Shown one piece after another: positions 52,420 through 60,284 of a stretch of 64,000 nt of DNA. Location of the stretch: assembly GCF_002257645.1 (NCBI RefSeq), contig NZ_NQMO01000001.1, positions 792,065-856,064 on the forward strand, read 5' to 3'. The notes beneath the pieces are model-generated. The model was not told the DNA's origin and did no database searches. It saw only the letters and a list, made by a program, of their open reading frames with translations. Each line of letters starts with the position of its first letter. The stretch's first letter is position 1. This DNA comes from Paenibacillus sp. XY044. GTDB taxonomy: Bacteria > Bacillota > Bacilli > Paenibacillales > Paenibacillaceae. Position numbers and translations under genes: made by a program.

Positions 52420-53310
52420 ATGACTTCATACATGGATTATACGTCTCCATCCACGCAGTTTACGTTTGACTTGAATACAAACCCACTGTTTCGCAAAGAC
52501 GCGAACAATTATATTAATGTACTCGGCATCGCTAACCTAAACACGCTGGAAAACACATCGCTGCTGGATATTTTTCTCAGCAAGTCGAATGTGGTGGAGC
52601 CCCACTATCATCAGAACGCAGCTGAGCTGGTATATTGTATATCTGGCGCTGCGGTCGTATCGCTGATCAATCCGTTTACGAACGAACTCCTCAATTTTCC
52701 GATCACGCCGGGCCAAGTGGCGAACGTTCCCCAGGGATGGTGGCACTACGAAATTGCGACCGTCGACCACACGCATTTATTGGCGATCTTCGACGCGCCT
52801 ACGCCGGAAGTCATTCTTGGCTCTGACATTTTGAAAATAACGCCACCGGAAATTTGGGCCCACTCGTACTGCATGGACGAAGCGAAAGTAAAGGATACGT
52901 TCGCCCCGGTTCAGACGAGAACCTACATCGGCCCGCCAAGAGATTGTAAAGGCGAGGTTCAAGGAGCCGCGGCCAATAAGGCATATCCGAATCAGCTAAA
53001 CCCTGTTTCACAGCATCCGAACAGTGGTTATCCGAATGAGCTAAGTCCCGTTTCACAGCATCCGAACAGTGGTTATCCAAATCAGCTAAGTCCCGTTTCA
53101 CAGCATCCGAACAGCGGTTATCCGAATCCGCAAGTCCCGATCATGCATTATCCCCATAGCGGTTATTCGGACGGAAGGTATCCATACAGACAGCACCTTA
53201 ATCAACCGCAGGCCCAAACGCTTCCGCCCCAGCCGACGTATACAAACATGGCCCAGAGTGCGCCCCGCGAACCGGAACGGGGATATCAGTATCCGTACCA
53301 TATGGTTTAA
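52420..53310 (+). CDS. cupin-domain protein with tandem-repeat tail
   Basis: About 296 residues from ATG 52420 (ATG 52393 lacks a ribosome site; AGGAA precedes 52420). Residues 10-150 form one oxalate decarboxylase/germin-like cupin: metal ligands probably lie in VEPHYHQNAAELVYCISGAAVV (His-x-His and Glu) and the later VPQGWWHYE (His). The C-terminal third is a low-complexity Pro/Gln/Ser/Asn/Tyr region with three nearly identical 15-residue repeats (SPVSQHPNSGYPNQL) and further Tyr-Pro motifs. There is no signal peptide. The tail is reminiscent of spore-coat or exosporium proteins, so a coat-associated cupin is possible, though unproven. Confidence 0.75.
   Translation: MTSYMDYTSPSTQFTFDLNTNPLFRKDANNYINVLGIANLNTLENTSLLDIFLSKSNVVEPHYHQNAAELVYCISGAAVVSLINPFTNELLNFPITPGQVANVPQGWWHYEIATVDHTHLLAIFDAPTPEVILGSDILKITPPEIWAHSYCMDEAKVKDTFAPVQTRTYIGPPRDCKGEVQGAAANKAYPNQLNPVSQHPNSGYPNELSPVSQHPNSGYPNQLSPVSQHPNSGYPNPQVPIMHYPHSGYSDGRYPYRQHLNQPQAQTLPPQPTYTNMAQSAPREPERGYQYPYHMV
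52999..53133 (+). repeat. 45-bp in-frame tandem repeat, three copies
   Basis: Units at 52999-53043, 53044-53088 and 53089-53133 differ at only a few bases. Each encodes 15 residues of the form [NS]PVSQHPNSGYPN.[LQ]. The near identity suggests recent slippage or recombination, so copy number may vary between strains. Confidence 0.9.
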
Positions 53311-53651
53311 AGACTCGTCCGACGAGACCTGAAAGACCACGAAAACTAAAAGAAATTACTTCCTGCTGTGCAGAACCAAAACACGTACAGAAAAAAATAT
53401 ATCTACGGAACAAACCAGTCGCGTATCCATCATGAAAGCTGCCTCTTCATTCGATGGGGACGCTCAACAATACCGATCCTGTATATTTAGAGTCTACAAC
53501 CAAAAACAGACCGACACTTCAGCGCATAAGGCGCAGTGTCGGTCTATTGGTTTTTCCTAGGCTTACGCTGAGGTAACAGGGTAAAGGCACACCATTCCGG
53601 GCGATGTCACATATTTTATCAAGAATCTATCCTCCAAATGAGGTGCATACA
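53311..53651 (+). other. 341-bp non-coding gap with a terminator
   Basis: The main content is an intrinsic terminator: AGACCGACACT (53508-53518) with AGTGTCGGTCT (53535-53545), an inner GCGC-type helix, then TTTTT. I see no other ORF or clear promoter; the stretch 53340-53480 is AT-rich. Confidence 0.7.
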
Positions 53652-54908
53652 GTGAAGCAGCTGGAGAAGTTATTGAAAAAAACAGCCGTCAGCCGTCCGA
53701 GCAAAACGACAAGTCGTCAAATCGTCGTGTTCAAAACGCAGCAGGATTATCGTCAGTGCCTTAAAATGCTCAACGTTAATGGAATCAAACCGGTGAAGTC
53801 CGTGGACAGCCACCGGCTGATCTGCTGTCATTTTCACCGCTCCACCGATATGAAAAAAATTAAACAGCACCCCAGTGTCGCCTATATCCAGCGGGATTCC
53901 AAAGTGAAGGCGCACGCCATCAAACCTGCTGTCACCAAACGCGGCGGTGCGCGCAAGCGTAAAGTAACAAAGAAAAACTCATTGGTGGACGCGGCCAAAA
54001 TTCCCTGGAATGTCAGCAGGGTGAAATCACCCCGGCTGTGGAACAGGACGATGGGCCAAGGGGTAAAGGTGGCAATCATCGATACGGGTATCGCCAAGCA
54101 TCCGGATCTGTGTATAGCCGGTGGCGTAAACACCATTACGGGCGGATCGTTTCAGGATGACAACGGGCATGGAACGCATGTGGCCGGAATTGCGGCAGCC
54201 ACCGGACGGCAAAAAATTTACGGCAATGCGCCCAAAGTAAAACTGTTCGCCGTAAAGGTGCTGGATCAAAACGGAAACGGCTTCGTTTCCGACATAGTGG
54301 AAGGGATCGACTGGTGCCTGAAACGTGGAATCAAAGTGATGAACATGAGCTTTGGGTTGACCGGATCAGGTAACAATAAGGCGCTGCAGGACGCCATCAA
54401 GCGGGCTGCCAAGCAGGGGGCTGTCATTTCGGCGTCCGCCGGGAACGAGGGGACGACGTTCAGCCCGTTGATCGATGCCCCCGCCCGTTACCCCGAGACC
54501 ATCGCCGTTGCAGCGACGGATCGGTTGAACAGAGTCGCCGATTTTTCGAGCCGGGGGAACGGCATATCCGTGGCGGCGCCGGGCGTCAATATTTTGTCGA
54601 CACTGCCCGGGGACGAGTACGGCAAAATGTCGGGTACCTCGATGTCGGCTCCCCACGTGACCGGCGGCGCCGCACTGCTGAGGTCCCTTTTCCCAAGGAT
54701 GAGCCCGGCCGAAATTAAGCGCCGTTTCGAAGCCAGCGCGCTTCGGATTCAGGGAGGCAGGCAGGCGGTAGGCGCCGGACTGCTGCAGGTTGCACCCGCA
54801 GCGGTTGCATCAGGATACAGGGTCCCAAGCAAGGCGCAGCGCTTGAAAAAAGCAAAGTCTGTGTCCCGACCGGTATTGCTGATCCCGTCCGGGCAAAGCA
54901 AGGGCTGA
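53652..54908 (+). CDS. subtilisin-type (S8) serine protease without signal peptide
   Basis: A 418-residue protein from GTG 53652, preceded by GAGGTG; an in-frame ATG at 53604 has a weaker site. Residues 15-85 look like an I9-type propeptide (RQIVVFKTQQDYRQCLKMLNVNGIKPVKSVDSHRLIC, then HPSVAYIQRD), followed by a very basic linker (KRGGARKRKVTKK). The catalytic triad is complete: Asp144 (AIIDTGIAKHPDL), His173 (NGHGTHVAGIAA) and Ser330 (GTSMSAPHVTGG), with oxyanion Asn in SASAGNEG. No signal peptide is visible, so it may be intracellular or exported by a non-classical route. Confidence 0.9.
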   Translation: MKQLEKLLKKTAVSRPSKTTSRQIVVFKTQQDYRQCLKMLNVNGIKPVKSVDSHRLICCHFHRSTDMKKIKQHPSVAYIQRDSKVKAHAIKPAVTKRGGARKRKVTKKNSLVDAAKIPWNVSRVKSPRLWNRTMGQGVKVAIIDTGIAKHPDLCIAGGVNTITGGSFQDDNGHGTHVAGIAAATGRQKIYGNAPKVKLFAVKVLDQNGNGFVSDIVEGIDWCLKRGIKVMNMSFGLTGSGNNKALQDAIKRAAKQGAVISASAGNEGTTFSPLIDAPARYPETIAVAATDRLNRVADFSSRGNGISVAAPGVNILSTLPGDEYGKMSGTSMSAPHVTGGAALLRSLFPRMSPAEIKRRFEASALRIQGGRQAVGAGLLQVAPAAVASGYRVPSKAQRLKKAKSVSRPVLLIPSGQSKG

Positions 54909-54911
54909 TAT

Positions 54912-54940
54912 GGAGCGGGCGCAAAGCCTGCTCCTTTTTT
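54912..54940 (+). terminator. intrinsic terminator of the subtilisin gene
   Basis: GGAGCGGGC (54912-54920) pairs with GCCTGCTCC (54926-54934), one G-U, around GCAAA, followed by six T's. Confidence 0.88.
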
Positions 54941-55113
54941 CATGGAGTGAAATGAGGGGGGATGAATGGTTTATAACAGGCCGAAAGATCCGAATTGCTT
55001 GCAAATGAATAGCATTCGGTGGACATTCTTTTTTTCGTGATAGGTGTAAAGTACGGACTTCGCTTGAAAAATATGGTATATAGTAAGTGAAGAAACTGCG
55101 AAAGGGGAGCGGG

Positions 55114-55227
55114 ATGGAAATAAAAAAATATCGGATCCTTCGTTTATTCCTCTTACAAGGACTTATACCGGAAGATCGGGAGCTGAAAGACCATGTCCGA
55201 GCGCTGGAGAAAAAAATATCCGGCTAA
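55114..55227 (+). CDS. 37-codon ORF with strong ribosome site
   Basis: ATG 55114 follows GAAAGGGGAGCGGG and opens a frame of 37 codons ending at TAA 55225-55227: MEIKKYRILRLFLLQGLIP then a charged helix-like EDRELKDHVRALEKKISG. The N-terminal part is basic and hydrophobic, the rest could form a coiled amphipathic helix. I recognise no family. It ends 88 bp before the next secreted-protein gene, so the two may be co-transcribed. Confidence 0.5.
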   Translation: MEIKKYRILRLFLLQGLIPEDRELKDHVRALEKKISG

Positions 55228-55314
55228 AAAAGCAGATACAGCCGACAAATGGTTTAAAAAAGATTTTTTTCGAAATCGGGATTCATACACCTTCAAAACG
55301 GGGAGGAATGCATT

Positions 55315-55821
55315 TTGCAATTCATACTGGCGGTTTTATTGCTTGTCTCCCTGCTGTCAGGCACGGAAGACAAGAAAGAGGCAGCAGCGGGCACGGACGA
55401 TTGGCGGCAGAGTCCCGCGTTTACGATTCCCAAACCTGGACCTGAGGGAACGCCGATGCCGTATGGGCTTATAGGAAGCAAAAACAAATTTGCCATTGTG
55501 GACGGATTGGTGCAGGCCGATACGAACAACAAGCAGTTGTTACATTTATGGGGAGACACACCGGAAGAAGTCAGGTGGCTGCTCGATAAAAAGGTGGAAG
55601 TGATCGGAACCAGCCGGGAAACAGGTGAGCAGGTGACGGCTTTTGAAGGGATGACGCAAATCCAGAATGACGATCCCGTGAAGGAACCGCGGGAGTATGT
55701 CGAGTCTGTTGGCTATCTGAAATTGCCGACCAAAGGATTATGGAAGCTGGATGCATACATCGACGGGAAACCGAAGGGAAGCATTGTTATCGAGGTACAA
55801 GACAAGCCCAGGCAGCAGTGA
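55315..55821 (+). CDS. secreted protein, possibly DUF4871-like
   Basis: A 168-residue protein starting at TTG 55315 after GGGGAGGAA. A short hydrophobic leader (FILAVLLLVSLLSG) is followed by an external domain: WRQSPAFTIPKPGPEGTPMPYGLIGSKNKFAIVDG, NKQLLHLWGDTPEEVRWLLDKKVEVIGTSRETGEQVTAFEG, and a final beta-sandwich-like segment TKGLWKLDAYIDGKPKGSIVIEVQ. The spacing of W/G residues recalls the DUF4871 proteins of Bacillus (YhfM type), which are of unknown function. The assignment is tentative. The last segment resembles an Ig-like domain seen in proteins that present external ligands. Confidence 0.6.
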   Translation: MQFILAVLLLVSLLSGTEDKKEAAAGTDDWRQSPAFTIPKPGPEGTPMPYGLIGSKNKFAIVDGLVQADTNNKQLLHLWGDTPEEVRWLLDKKVEVIGTSRETGEQVTAFEGMTQIQNDDPVKEPREYVESVGYLKLPTKGLWKLDAYIDGKPKGSIVIEVQDKPRQQ

Positions 55822-55861
55822 CCCATGACGACGGGCCCAATCAAGCGGACCAAGTTTTCAT

Positions 55862-55876
55862 CGTTCAACTTGAACG
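55862..55876. promoter_or_regulatory. 15-bp perfect palindrome upstream of dinB-like gene
   Basis: CGTTCAA-C-TTGAACG is fully symmetric. TTGAAC within it and TATATT at 55895-55900 could form a promoter with a long 19-bp spacer. It may be an operator for the DinB-like gene. Confidence 0.35.
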
Positions 55877-55996
55877 GCACCGGTAAAGAACGGCTATATT
55901 ATTATTTTCTATTGTGTCCCGGCAGTCTATATGAGTAAATGAAATAGCAATTTAGGCTTGAAAGACAGAGCCTGATACGAAAAGAGTTGGAGGAGA

Positions 55997-56485
55997 TTGC
56001 TCATCAAAACGTTGTTTCAATATAATTGGCAGGTTCGCGAAGATTGGTTCCGCTGGTGTGAAGACGTTCCGGAGGAGGAGCTGCTTCGTACCCGCATTGG
56101 CGGAGTGGGCGGGATTTTGCATACCCTGTTTCATATCGTCGATGTGGAATGGAGCTGGGTTCGCTGCCTGCAGGGGAAGCCTGATTTCCAGGAAAGCTTT
56201 GACGGGTACCGCAGCCTGGATAAGGTGCTGAAACTGCAGGAAGCGTTCAAACCGGAAGTGGAAGAGTTTGTTTACGCCTGGAATGAGGATTGGGAATACA
56301 AAGTATATCGCGATATCCATCCGGATGGCCATCCCGTTGAGGACAGATGGGGTGAAGTGGTCCGGCATATGATCGCTCATGAAATCCACCATGTCGGACA
56401 GCTGTCCGTCTGGTCCAGAGAACTTGGAATAAAGCCCGTGTCCGCCAACCTGATCGGCCGGGGCTTGATGAATCATAAAGCATAA
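55997..56485 (+). CDS. DinB-family protein
   Basis: A 162-residue four-helix-bundle protein. TTG 55997 lies just after GGAGGAGA, giving the usual MLIKTLFQYNWQVREDWFRW opening. The predicted metal triad is the His in GILHTLFHIVDVEWSW plus the two His of the HEIHHVGQL motif near residue 132. DinB/YfiT-like proteins are putative metal-dependent enzymes, some being thiol S-transferases (bacillithiol-linked). No partner gene is adjacent, so the substrate is not known. A terminator follows. Confidence 0.85.
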   Translation: MLIKTLFQYNWQVREDWFRWCEDVPEEELLRTRIGGVGGILHTLFHIVDVEWSWVRCLQGKPDFQESFDGYRSLDKVLKLQEAFKPEVEEFVYAWNEDWEYKVYRDIHPDGHPVEDRWGEVVRHMIAHEIHHVGQLSVWSRELGIKPVSANLIGRGLMNHKA

Positions 56486-56550
56486 TGTACGTTTGTCAGG
56501 GAGCGCTTCTATGGTTCCTATGACATCAGAATTTTCGAAATCCAATGAGG

Positions 56551-56598
56551 CAAACCGTGTTTCGATCCGGGCATTCGGTAGAAATCACGGTTTTTTTG
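56551..56598 (+). terminator. intrinsic terminator of the DinB-like gene
   Basis: ACCGTGTTTC (56554-56563) pairs with GAAA-T-CACGGT (56581-56591), one bulge, followed by six T's. Confidence 0.75.
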
Positions 56599-56769
56599 CT
56601 GTGTCGGGAAAAGGCGGCGCTTCGCTGCGGGCAAGGAATGCTGAGCAGTCGCTGGCTGTCTTTTGGGCGGCTTGTGGTGCAAAATTTCTTTTCAGAAGCC
56701 CCATGCAAATATCGGTGCAAATAAGGGGCATATCCGGTATACTGCTTGGTATGAAGGAGGATGAAACCG

Positions 56770-57756
56770 ATGGGCTACACGGACGAGGTGTCGAAGGAAT
56801 TGTACAGCTACCTTCCCCCTCTCACCAAGAAGGACGATTTCGACGAGTTTTGGGAGACGACCATCAGGCAGGCCAAGGAGGTTCCGCTTGACCCTGAGCG
56901 TACGCTGATTGAATATCCGGCGCGCCATGTGAAGGTTTACGATATTTCGTATTGCGGGCTGGATGAGACGAGAATTAACGGCTGGCTGATCGTTCCCGCT
57001 TTTGTGAACAAAGAAAAATATCCCTGCCTGATTCATTACCATGGTTTTAACGGCAGCAGAGGCAAGCCTTCCGAGCTGATGCACTGGGTGATGATGGGCA
57101 TGGCCGTATTGTCGGTGGACTGCCGTGACCAAGGCGGACGGACCGGCAACAGCGCTTCATACTCGCATGGATATGTGGCAAACGTGGCCAGCAAAGGCGT
57201 ACATAACAAATGGGAATATTATTACCGGTATGCATATATGGATGCGCTGAAGGCGATCGATTTTGCCTGCGCTCAAGCGGATATCGACGCTTCGAAAATC
57301 GTGATCGAGGGCGGCAGCCAGGGCGGGGCGCTCGGTACGGCGGTATCCGCCCTGGACGACCGGCCTGTGCTGGCGATGGTCGACGTGCCGAGCAACAGCA
57401 ACCTCGTTTGCCGGATCGAAGGCAACCACGGGGCTTTTGCAGCGGTAGCGGAGTATTTGAACCGCCATCCGGAACAGACGGATCTCGTCATGGACAACCT
57501 GAGCTATTTTGACACGATGAATTTGGCCGATCGCATCACGTGCCGGGTGCTGGCCAGCGTCGGACTCAAGGATGAAACCTGTCCGCCCCAAATGTATTTC
57601 GCCACCTATAACAGAATCCAAAGTGACAAGGACGTTGTCATCTATCCGTTTAACGGACACGAAGGCGGGGGGTCAGGCCAGACCGAGGTTAAACTAAAGT
57701 ATTTGCAGACGCATTACCCCGAGTGGTTCACGGAATTGCAGAAAGTTTCGGATTGA
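56770..57756 (+). CDS. acetyl xylan esterase / cephalosporin-C deacetylase family
   Basis: A 328-residue alpha/beta hydrolase of carbohydrate esterase family 7. ATG 56770 is nine bases from GGAGG, whereas ATG 56761 abuts it. Motifs: PGTRINGWLIVP-like DETRINGWLIVPAF, RDQGGRTG near residue 120, nucleophile Ser183 in IEGGSQGGALG, Asp268 in SVGLKDETCPP and His297 in FNGHEGGG, forming the catalytic triad. There is no signal peptide, so it deacetylates imported oligosaccharides or other small acetyl esters. Together with the hydrolases elsewhere in the window it fits hemicellulose use. Confidence 0.92.
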   Translation: MGYTDEVSKELYSYLPPLTKKDDFDEFWETTIRQAKEVPLDPERTLIEYPARHVKVYDISYCGLDETRINGWLIVPAFVNKEKYPCLIHYHGFNGSRGKPSELMHWVMMGMAVLSVDCRDQGGRTGNSASYSHGYVANVASKGVHNKWEYYYRYAYMDALKAIDFACAQADIDASKIVIEGGSQGGALGTAVSALDDRPVLAMVDVPSNSNLVCRIEGNHGAFAAVAEYLNRHPEQTDLVMDNLSYFDTMNLADRITCRVLASVGLKDETCPPQMYFATYNRIQSDKDVVIYPFNGHEGGGSGQTEVKLKYLQTHYPEWFTELQKVSD

Positions 57757-57847
57757 CCAGGAACGTATGTTCCGGTATGATATTTTCAAGACAACCTGCT
57801 GTTATGAACACAGAGCTTATGAATCCATCTTTGGAAGGGGAATGCAA

Positions 57848-58372
57848 ATGAGCGGCAGTACCGCCTTATTGGTCATTGATGTGCAGGAAGGAATGTTCGT
57901 ACCGGAATATCCTGTATTCGACGGCGAAGCTTTGCTGGACAAGATCCAAGGTCTCATCACAGGGGCACGTTCAAGCGGTGTACCTGTCGTGTACATTCAG
58001 CATAACGAAGAACCGGGAGAACAGCTGGAGCCGAACAGCTTTGCATGGCAGATCCAGTCCCGAATCGCTCCTGCTGAAGGGGAGATCATCGTTCAGAAAA
58101 TTACGCCCGACGGGTTTCATGAGACGGATTTGCAGGAGAAGCTGGAGTCGCTTGGCGTACAAAGGCTGATCGTGTCCGGAATTCAAACCGACATGTGCGT
58201 GGAAGCTACCAGCAAGCGTGCAGGACAGCTCGGCTATGATGTGGTTGTCGTTGAGGACGCCCACACCACATATGACCAAGGAAGCAAGACCGCCCGGGAG
58301 ATCATTGAGGAATACAATGGCATGTTCCGCGATTTTGCGAAGGTGCAGCCTGCAGCAAGCATTGAATTCTAA
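57848..58372 (+). CDS. isochorismatase-family cysteine hydrolase
   Basis: A 174-residue protein from ATG 57848 after GGAAGGGG. The catalytic triad of the family is visible: Asp11 (ALLVIDVQEGMF), Lys84 (QKITPDGFHET) and Cys117 (GIQTDMCVEATSKRA), with the cis-peptide segment VSGIQTD. The size fits nicotinamidase-like or amidase-type members rather than bifunctional siderophore enzymes. The substrate is unknown. It lies about 90 bp after the esterase gene on the same strand and is followed by a terminator. Confidence 0.9.
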   Translation: MSGSTALLVIDVQEGMFVPEYPVFDGEALLDKIQGLITGARSSGVPVVYIQHNEEPGEQLEPNSFAWQIQSRIAPAEGEIIVQKITPDGFHETDLQEKLESLGVQRLIVSGIQTDMCVEATSKRAGQLGYDVVVVEDAHTTYDQGSKTAREIIEEYNGMFRDFAKVQPAASIEF

Positions 58373-58435
58373 AGAAGCCTCGGATCCCGGTCAGAATGAA
58401 CGGTCAGCCATCATCATTTTTTTGGCATAATCGAG

Positions 58436-58472
58436 AAAAGAGCCTGCGTCAGTGGTGATGGGGCTCTTTTTC
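58436..58472 (+). terminator. intrinsic terminator of the isochorismatase-type gene
   Basis: AAAAGAGCC (58436-58444) pairs with GGCTCTTTT (58462-58470), followed by T-rich sequence. Confidence 0.8.
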
Positions 58473-58674
58473 TGTGCAGTGAAAGCAAGTAATGGGCAAG
58501 GGAACAAGAGAAGAAGGAGGGGGAGGGAGGCCTCACATCTTTCCTATTGGGACGGATTGTTTTATAGGTATAAACTATTTGAATTATATGATTTATATAT
58601 TAGAACTATAACGATACATTGTGTAAGCTTAACCTGAACCCAATGATCCGGTCATGAAAAGGAGGCTGCAGCAA

Positions 58675-59430
58675 ATGAACAATGAATCGATTAACCGGCG
58701 TACCGAATTATCCGGCAAACTGACGGACGTTCTTCATGCCAGAACGCTGGCATCATCGCATCCCATACTGAATGGAATGTTGATGGAAGGCATGTCGGTG
58801 CTGGATGTGGGATGCGGCACCGGGGCGATTACCCGCGGCATTGCGGAAGCGGTCGGTCCAAAAGGCAGCGTCGTCGGGGTAGATCAAAACCCCCATTTGA
58901 TTGTGCAGGCTCGGCAGGAGTACGGAAAAATCCCCGGGCTTTCGTTTGCCGAAGGCGATATTTACTCGCTCGAGGAAGCGCTGCAGGGTTATCCCGCGTT
59001 CGATATCGTCACCTGCGCACGGCTCATGGTCTGGCTCCCGGACCCGTTGGCGGCGCTGAAGGCTATGGTCAAGGCGGTGAAACCGGGAGGAAGGATCGTC
59101 ATTGCCGACTATAATCACGAAAAAATCGCTTGGTCGCCGCGGCCGCCTGCCAGCATGCTCGCGTTCTATTCCGCGTATTTACGCTGGCGGGAGGATGCCG
59201 GCCTGAACAACCGGATTGCGGACGATCTTCCGGACCTAATGCGGCAGGCAGGACTGGGGCAGGTCACGGCTACGCCTTGCCATGAAGCGGTGCGGCGGGA
59301 TGATCCCGCATACCCGCATCGTTCCAGCCTGTGGGCGGATACGGCTTCCAGCCGGGGCCCGCAGATGGAGCGCGATGGATTCATATCACGCGGGGAATAT
59401 GAACAGGCGGAGCGGGAGTACCGCCACTGA
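58675..59430 (+). CDS. class I SAM-dependent methyltransferase
   Basis: A 251-residue protein from ATG 58675, placed after an ideal AAAAGGAGG (ATG 58654 lies upstream of that site). The Rossmann fold shows motif I MSVLDVGCGTGAITRGIAEAVGPKGSVVGVDQNP (residues 38-71), motif II FDIVTCARLMVWLPDP and motif III AVKPGGRIVIADYNHEK, the pattern of the UbiE/MerR-associated methyltransferases. The acceptor is unknown. It precedes the TetR-controlled efflux cluster but ends facing the TetR gene, so the two are convergent. Confidence 0.9.
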   Translation: MNNESINRRTELSGKLTDVLHARTLASSHPILNGMLMEGMSVLDVGCGTGAITRGIAEAVGPKGSVVGVDQNPHLIVQARQEYGKIPGLSFAEGDIYSLEEALQGYPAFDIVTCARLMVWLPDPLAALKAMVKAVKPGGRIVIADYNHEKIAWSPRPPASMLAFYSAYLRWREDAGLNNRIADDLPDLMRQAGLGQVTATPCHEAVRRDDPAYPHRSSLWADTASSRGPQMERDGFISRGEYEQAEREYRH

Positions 59431-59482
59431 GTTCAGTCCGAGGCCGAATCCATTACGATGTATATGCTCACTGTCGAGGGGG

Positions 59483-60103
59483 TCAAGTCTTAGGATCGGA
59501 TACGGCTATGCCTGCGGCAAAAAAAGGACCACGGAAGGTGAGCAACGACAGAATCCGTGCCATCTCCGCCGGCGTTTCCTGTCTTCCGCCCATCAGCCAT
59601 TGCTGGATAATGCCGAGATGGGCGGAAGACACGTAAGACAGGAAATAATCGGCGGGGACCTGCAGGTTCTCCTTGCGGATCAGCGGAGATAAGTTTTTCT
59701 CCAGCAGGTTTTTCCGAAACATCGTTTTCAGCTGCGATTGGAAAGACACATCGCCTTTTGGCCCCAGAATAGCTTTGAGAAAAGCGCCGTGCTCCGCGAT
59801 ATATTCGAACACGGTGACGATCAAGGAGACCGAAATGCCGGTTTCCCGGTAGGTTTCCAGATCTTCTGTTGTCGCCCTCGTGATGATGGCGATAATCCCC
59901 TCAATCACTTCGGCTTCGCTCTGCTCGAGCAGGTCGAACTTGTCGCGGTAGTGTAAATAAAAGGTTCCCCGGTTAATATTCGCCCGAGTCGTAATATCCT
60001 TCACGGTTACCGCCTCAAAGCCCTTCTCTTCAATCAGTTCCGTCAGCGCATCGCGGATGACCAGCCGTGTCCGTACAATCCGCCGGTCTGTGTTCCCTTC
60101 CAT
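59483..60103 (-). CDS. TetR-family repressor
   Basis: A 206-residue repressor from ATG 60103 after AAGGAGTGAT; a longer frame begins upstream without a good site. The DNA-binding domain is RLVIRDALTELIEEKGFEAVTVKDITTRANINRGTFYLHYRDKFDLLEQ, matching the AcrR/YcgE-type subgroup that controls ABC-2 or MMPL efflux genes in Bacillales. The ligand-binding C-terminal domain follows. It is divergent from the efflux operon, whose promoter carries a matching inverted repeat, so it likely represses that operon. Confidence 0.9.
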   Translation of the reverse strand: MEGNTDRRIVRTRLVIRDALTELIEEKGFEAVTVKDITTRANINRGTFYLHYRDKFDLLEQSEAEVIEGIIAIITRATTEDLETYRETGISVSLIVTVFEYIAEHGAFLKAILGPKGDVSFQSQLKTMFRKNLLEKNLSPLIRKENLQVPADYFLSYVSSAHLGIIQQWLMGGRQETPAEMARILSLLTFRGPFFAAGIAVSDPKT

Positions 60104-60180
60104 GTAATCACTCCTTGCATCCGAGGTAGACACTTTAAAAGAATGTGTTGAGTAATGCGCACATTCCGAATTATTGTTTA

Positions 60181-60209
60181 TTGAACCGTCTATGCGCTCT
60201 TATTATAAT
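60181..60209 (+). promoter_or_regulatory. promoter of the ABC-2 efflux operon
   Basis: TTGAAC (60181-60186) and TATAAT (60204-60209) with a 17-bp spacer. Transcription from here excludes earlier in-frame start codons for the first gene. Confidence 0.8.
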
Positions 60210-60220
60210 GAGTTTGCCCG

Positions 60221-60247
60221 AGATAATCAACGCGATGTTCATTATCT
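60221..60247. promoter_or_regulatory. 27-bp inverted repeat, likely TetR-type operator
   Basis: AGATAAT-N-AAC (60221-60231) is mirrored by GTT-N-ATTATCT (60237-60247). It begins about 5 bp after the predicted start site of the efflux operon, where a bound repressor would block transcription. Confidence 0.65.
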
Positions 60248-60284
60248 TGAACAAACTATAAAGGCACAGGGAGTGATGCGTGAA

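Noticed and set aside
52999..53133. CRISPR-like direct repeats
   Set aside because: The 45-bp units are contiguous, in frame and without spacers; they are a coding tandem repeat.
58475..58674. Purine-rich and AT-rich stretch as a possible RNA gene
   Set aside because: No stable fold, promoter pair or conserved motif could be seen beyond the ribosome site of the methyltransferase gene.
60174..60284. Longer N-terminus of the YhgE-like protein
   Set aside because: A strong promoter and an operator lie inside this stretch, so it cannot be translated from the main transcript.
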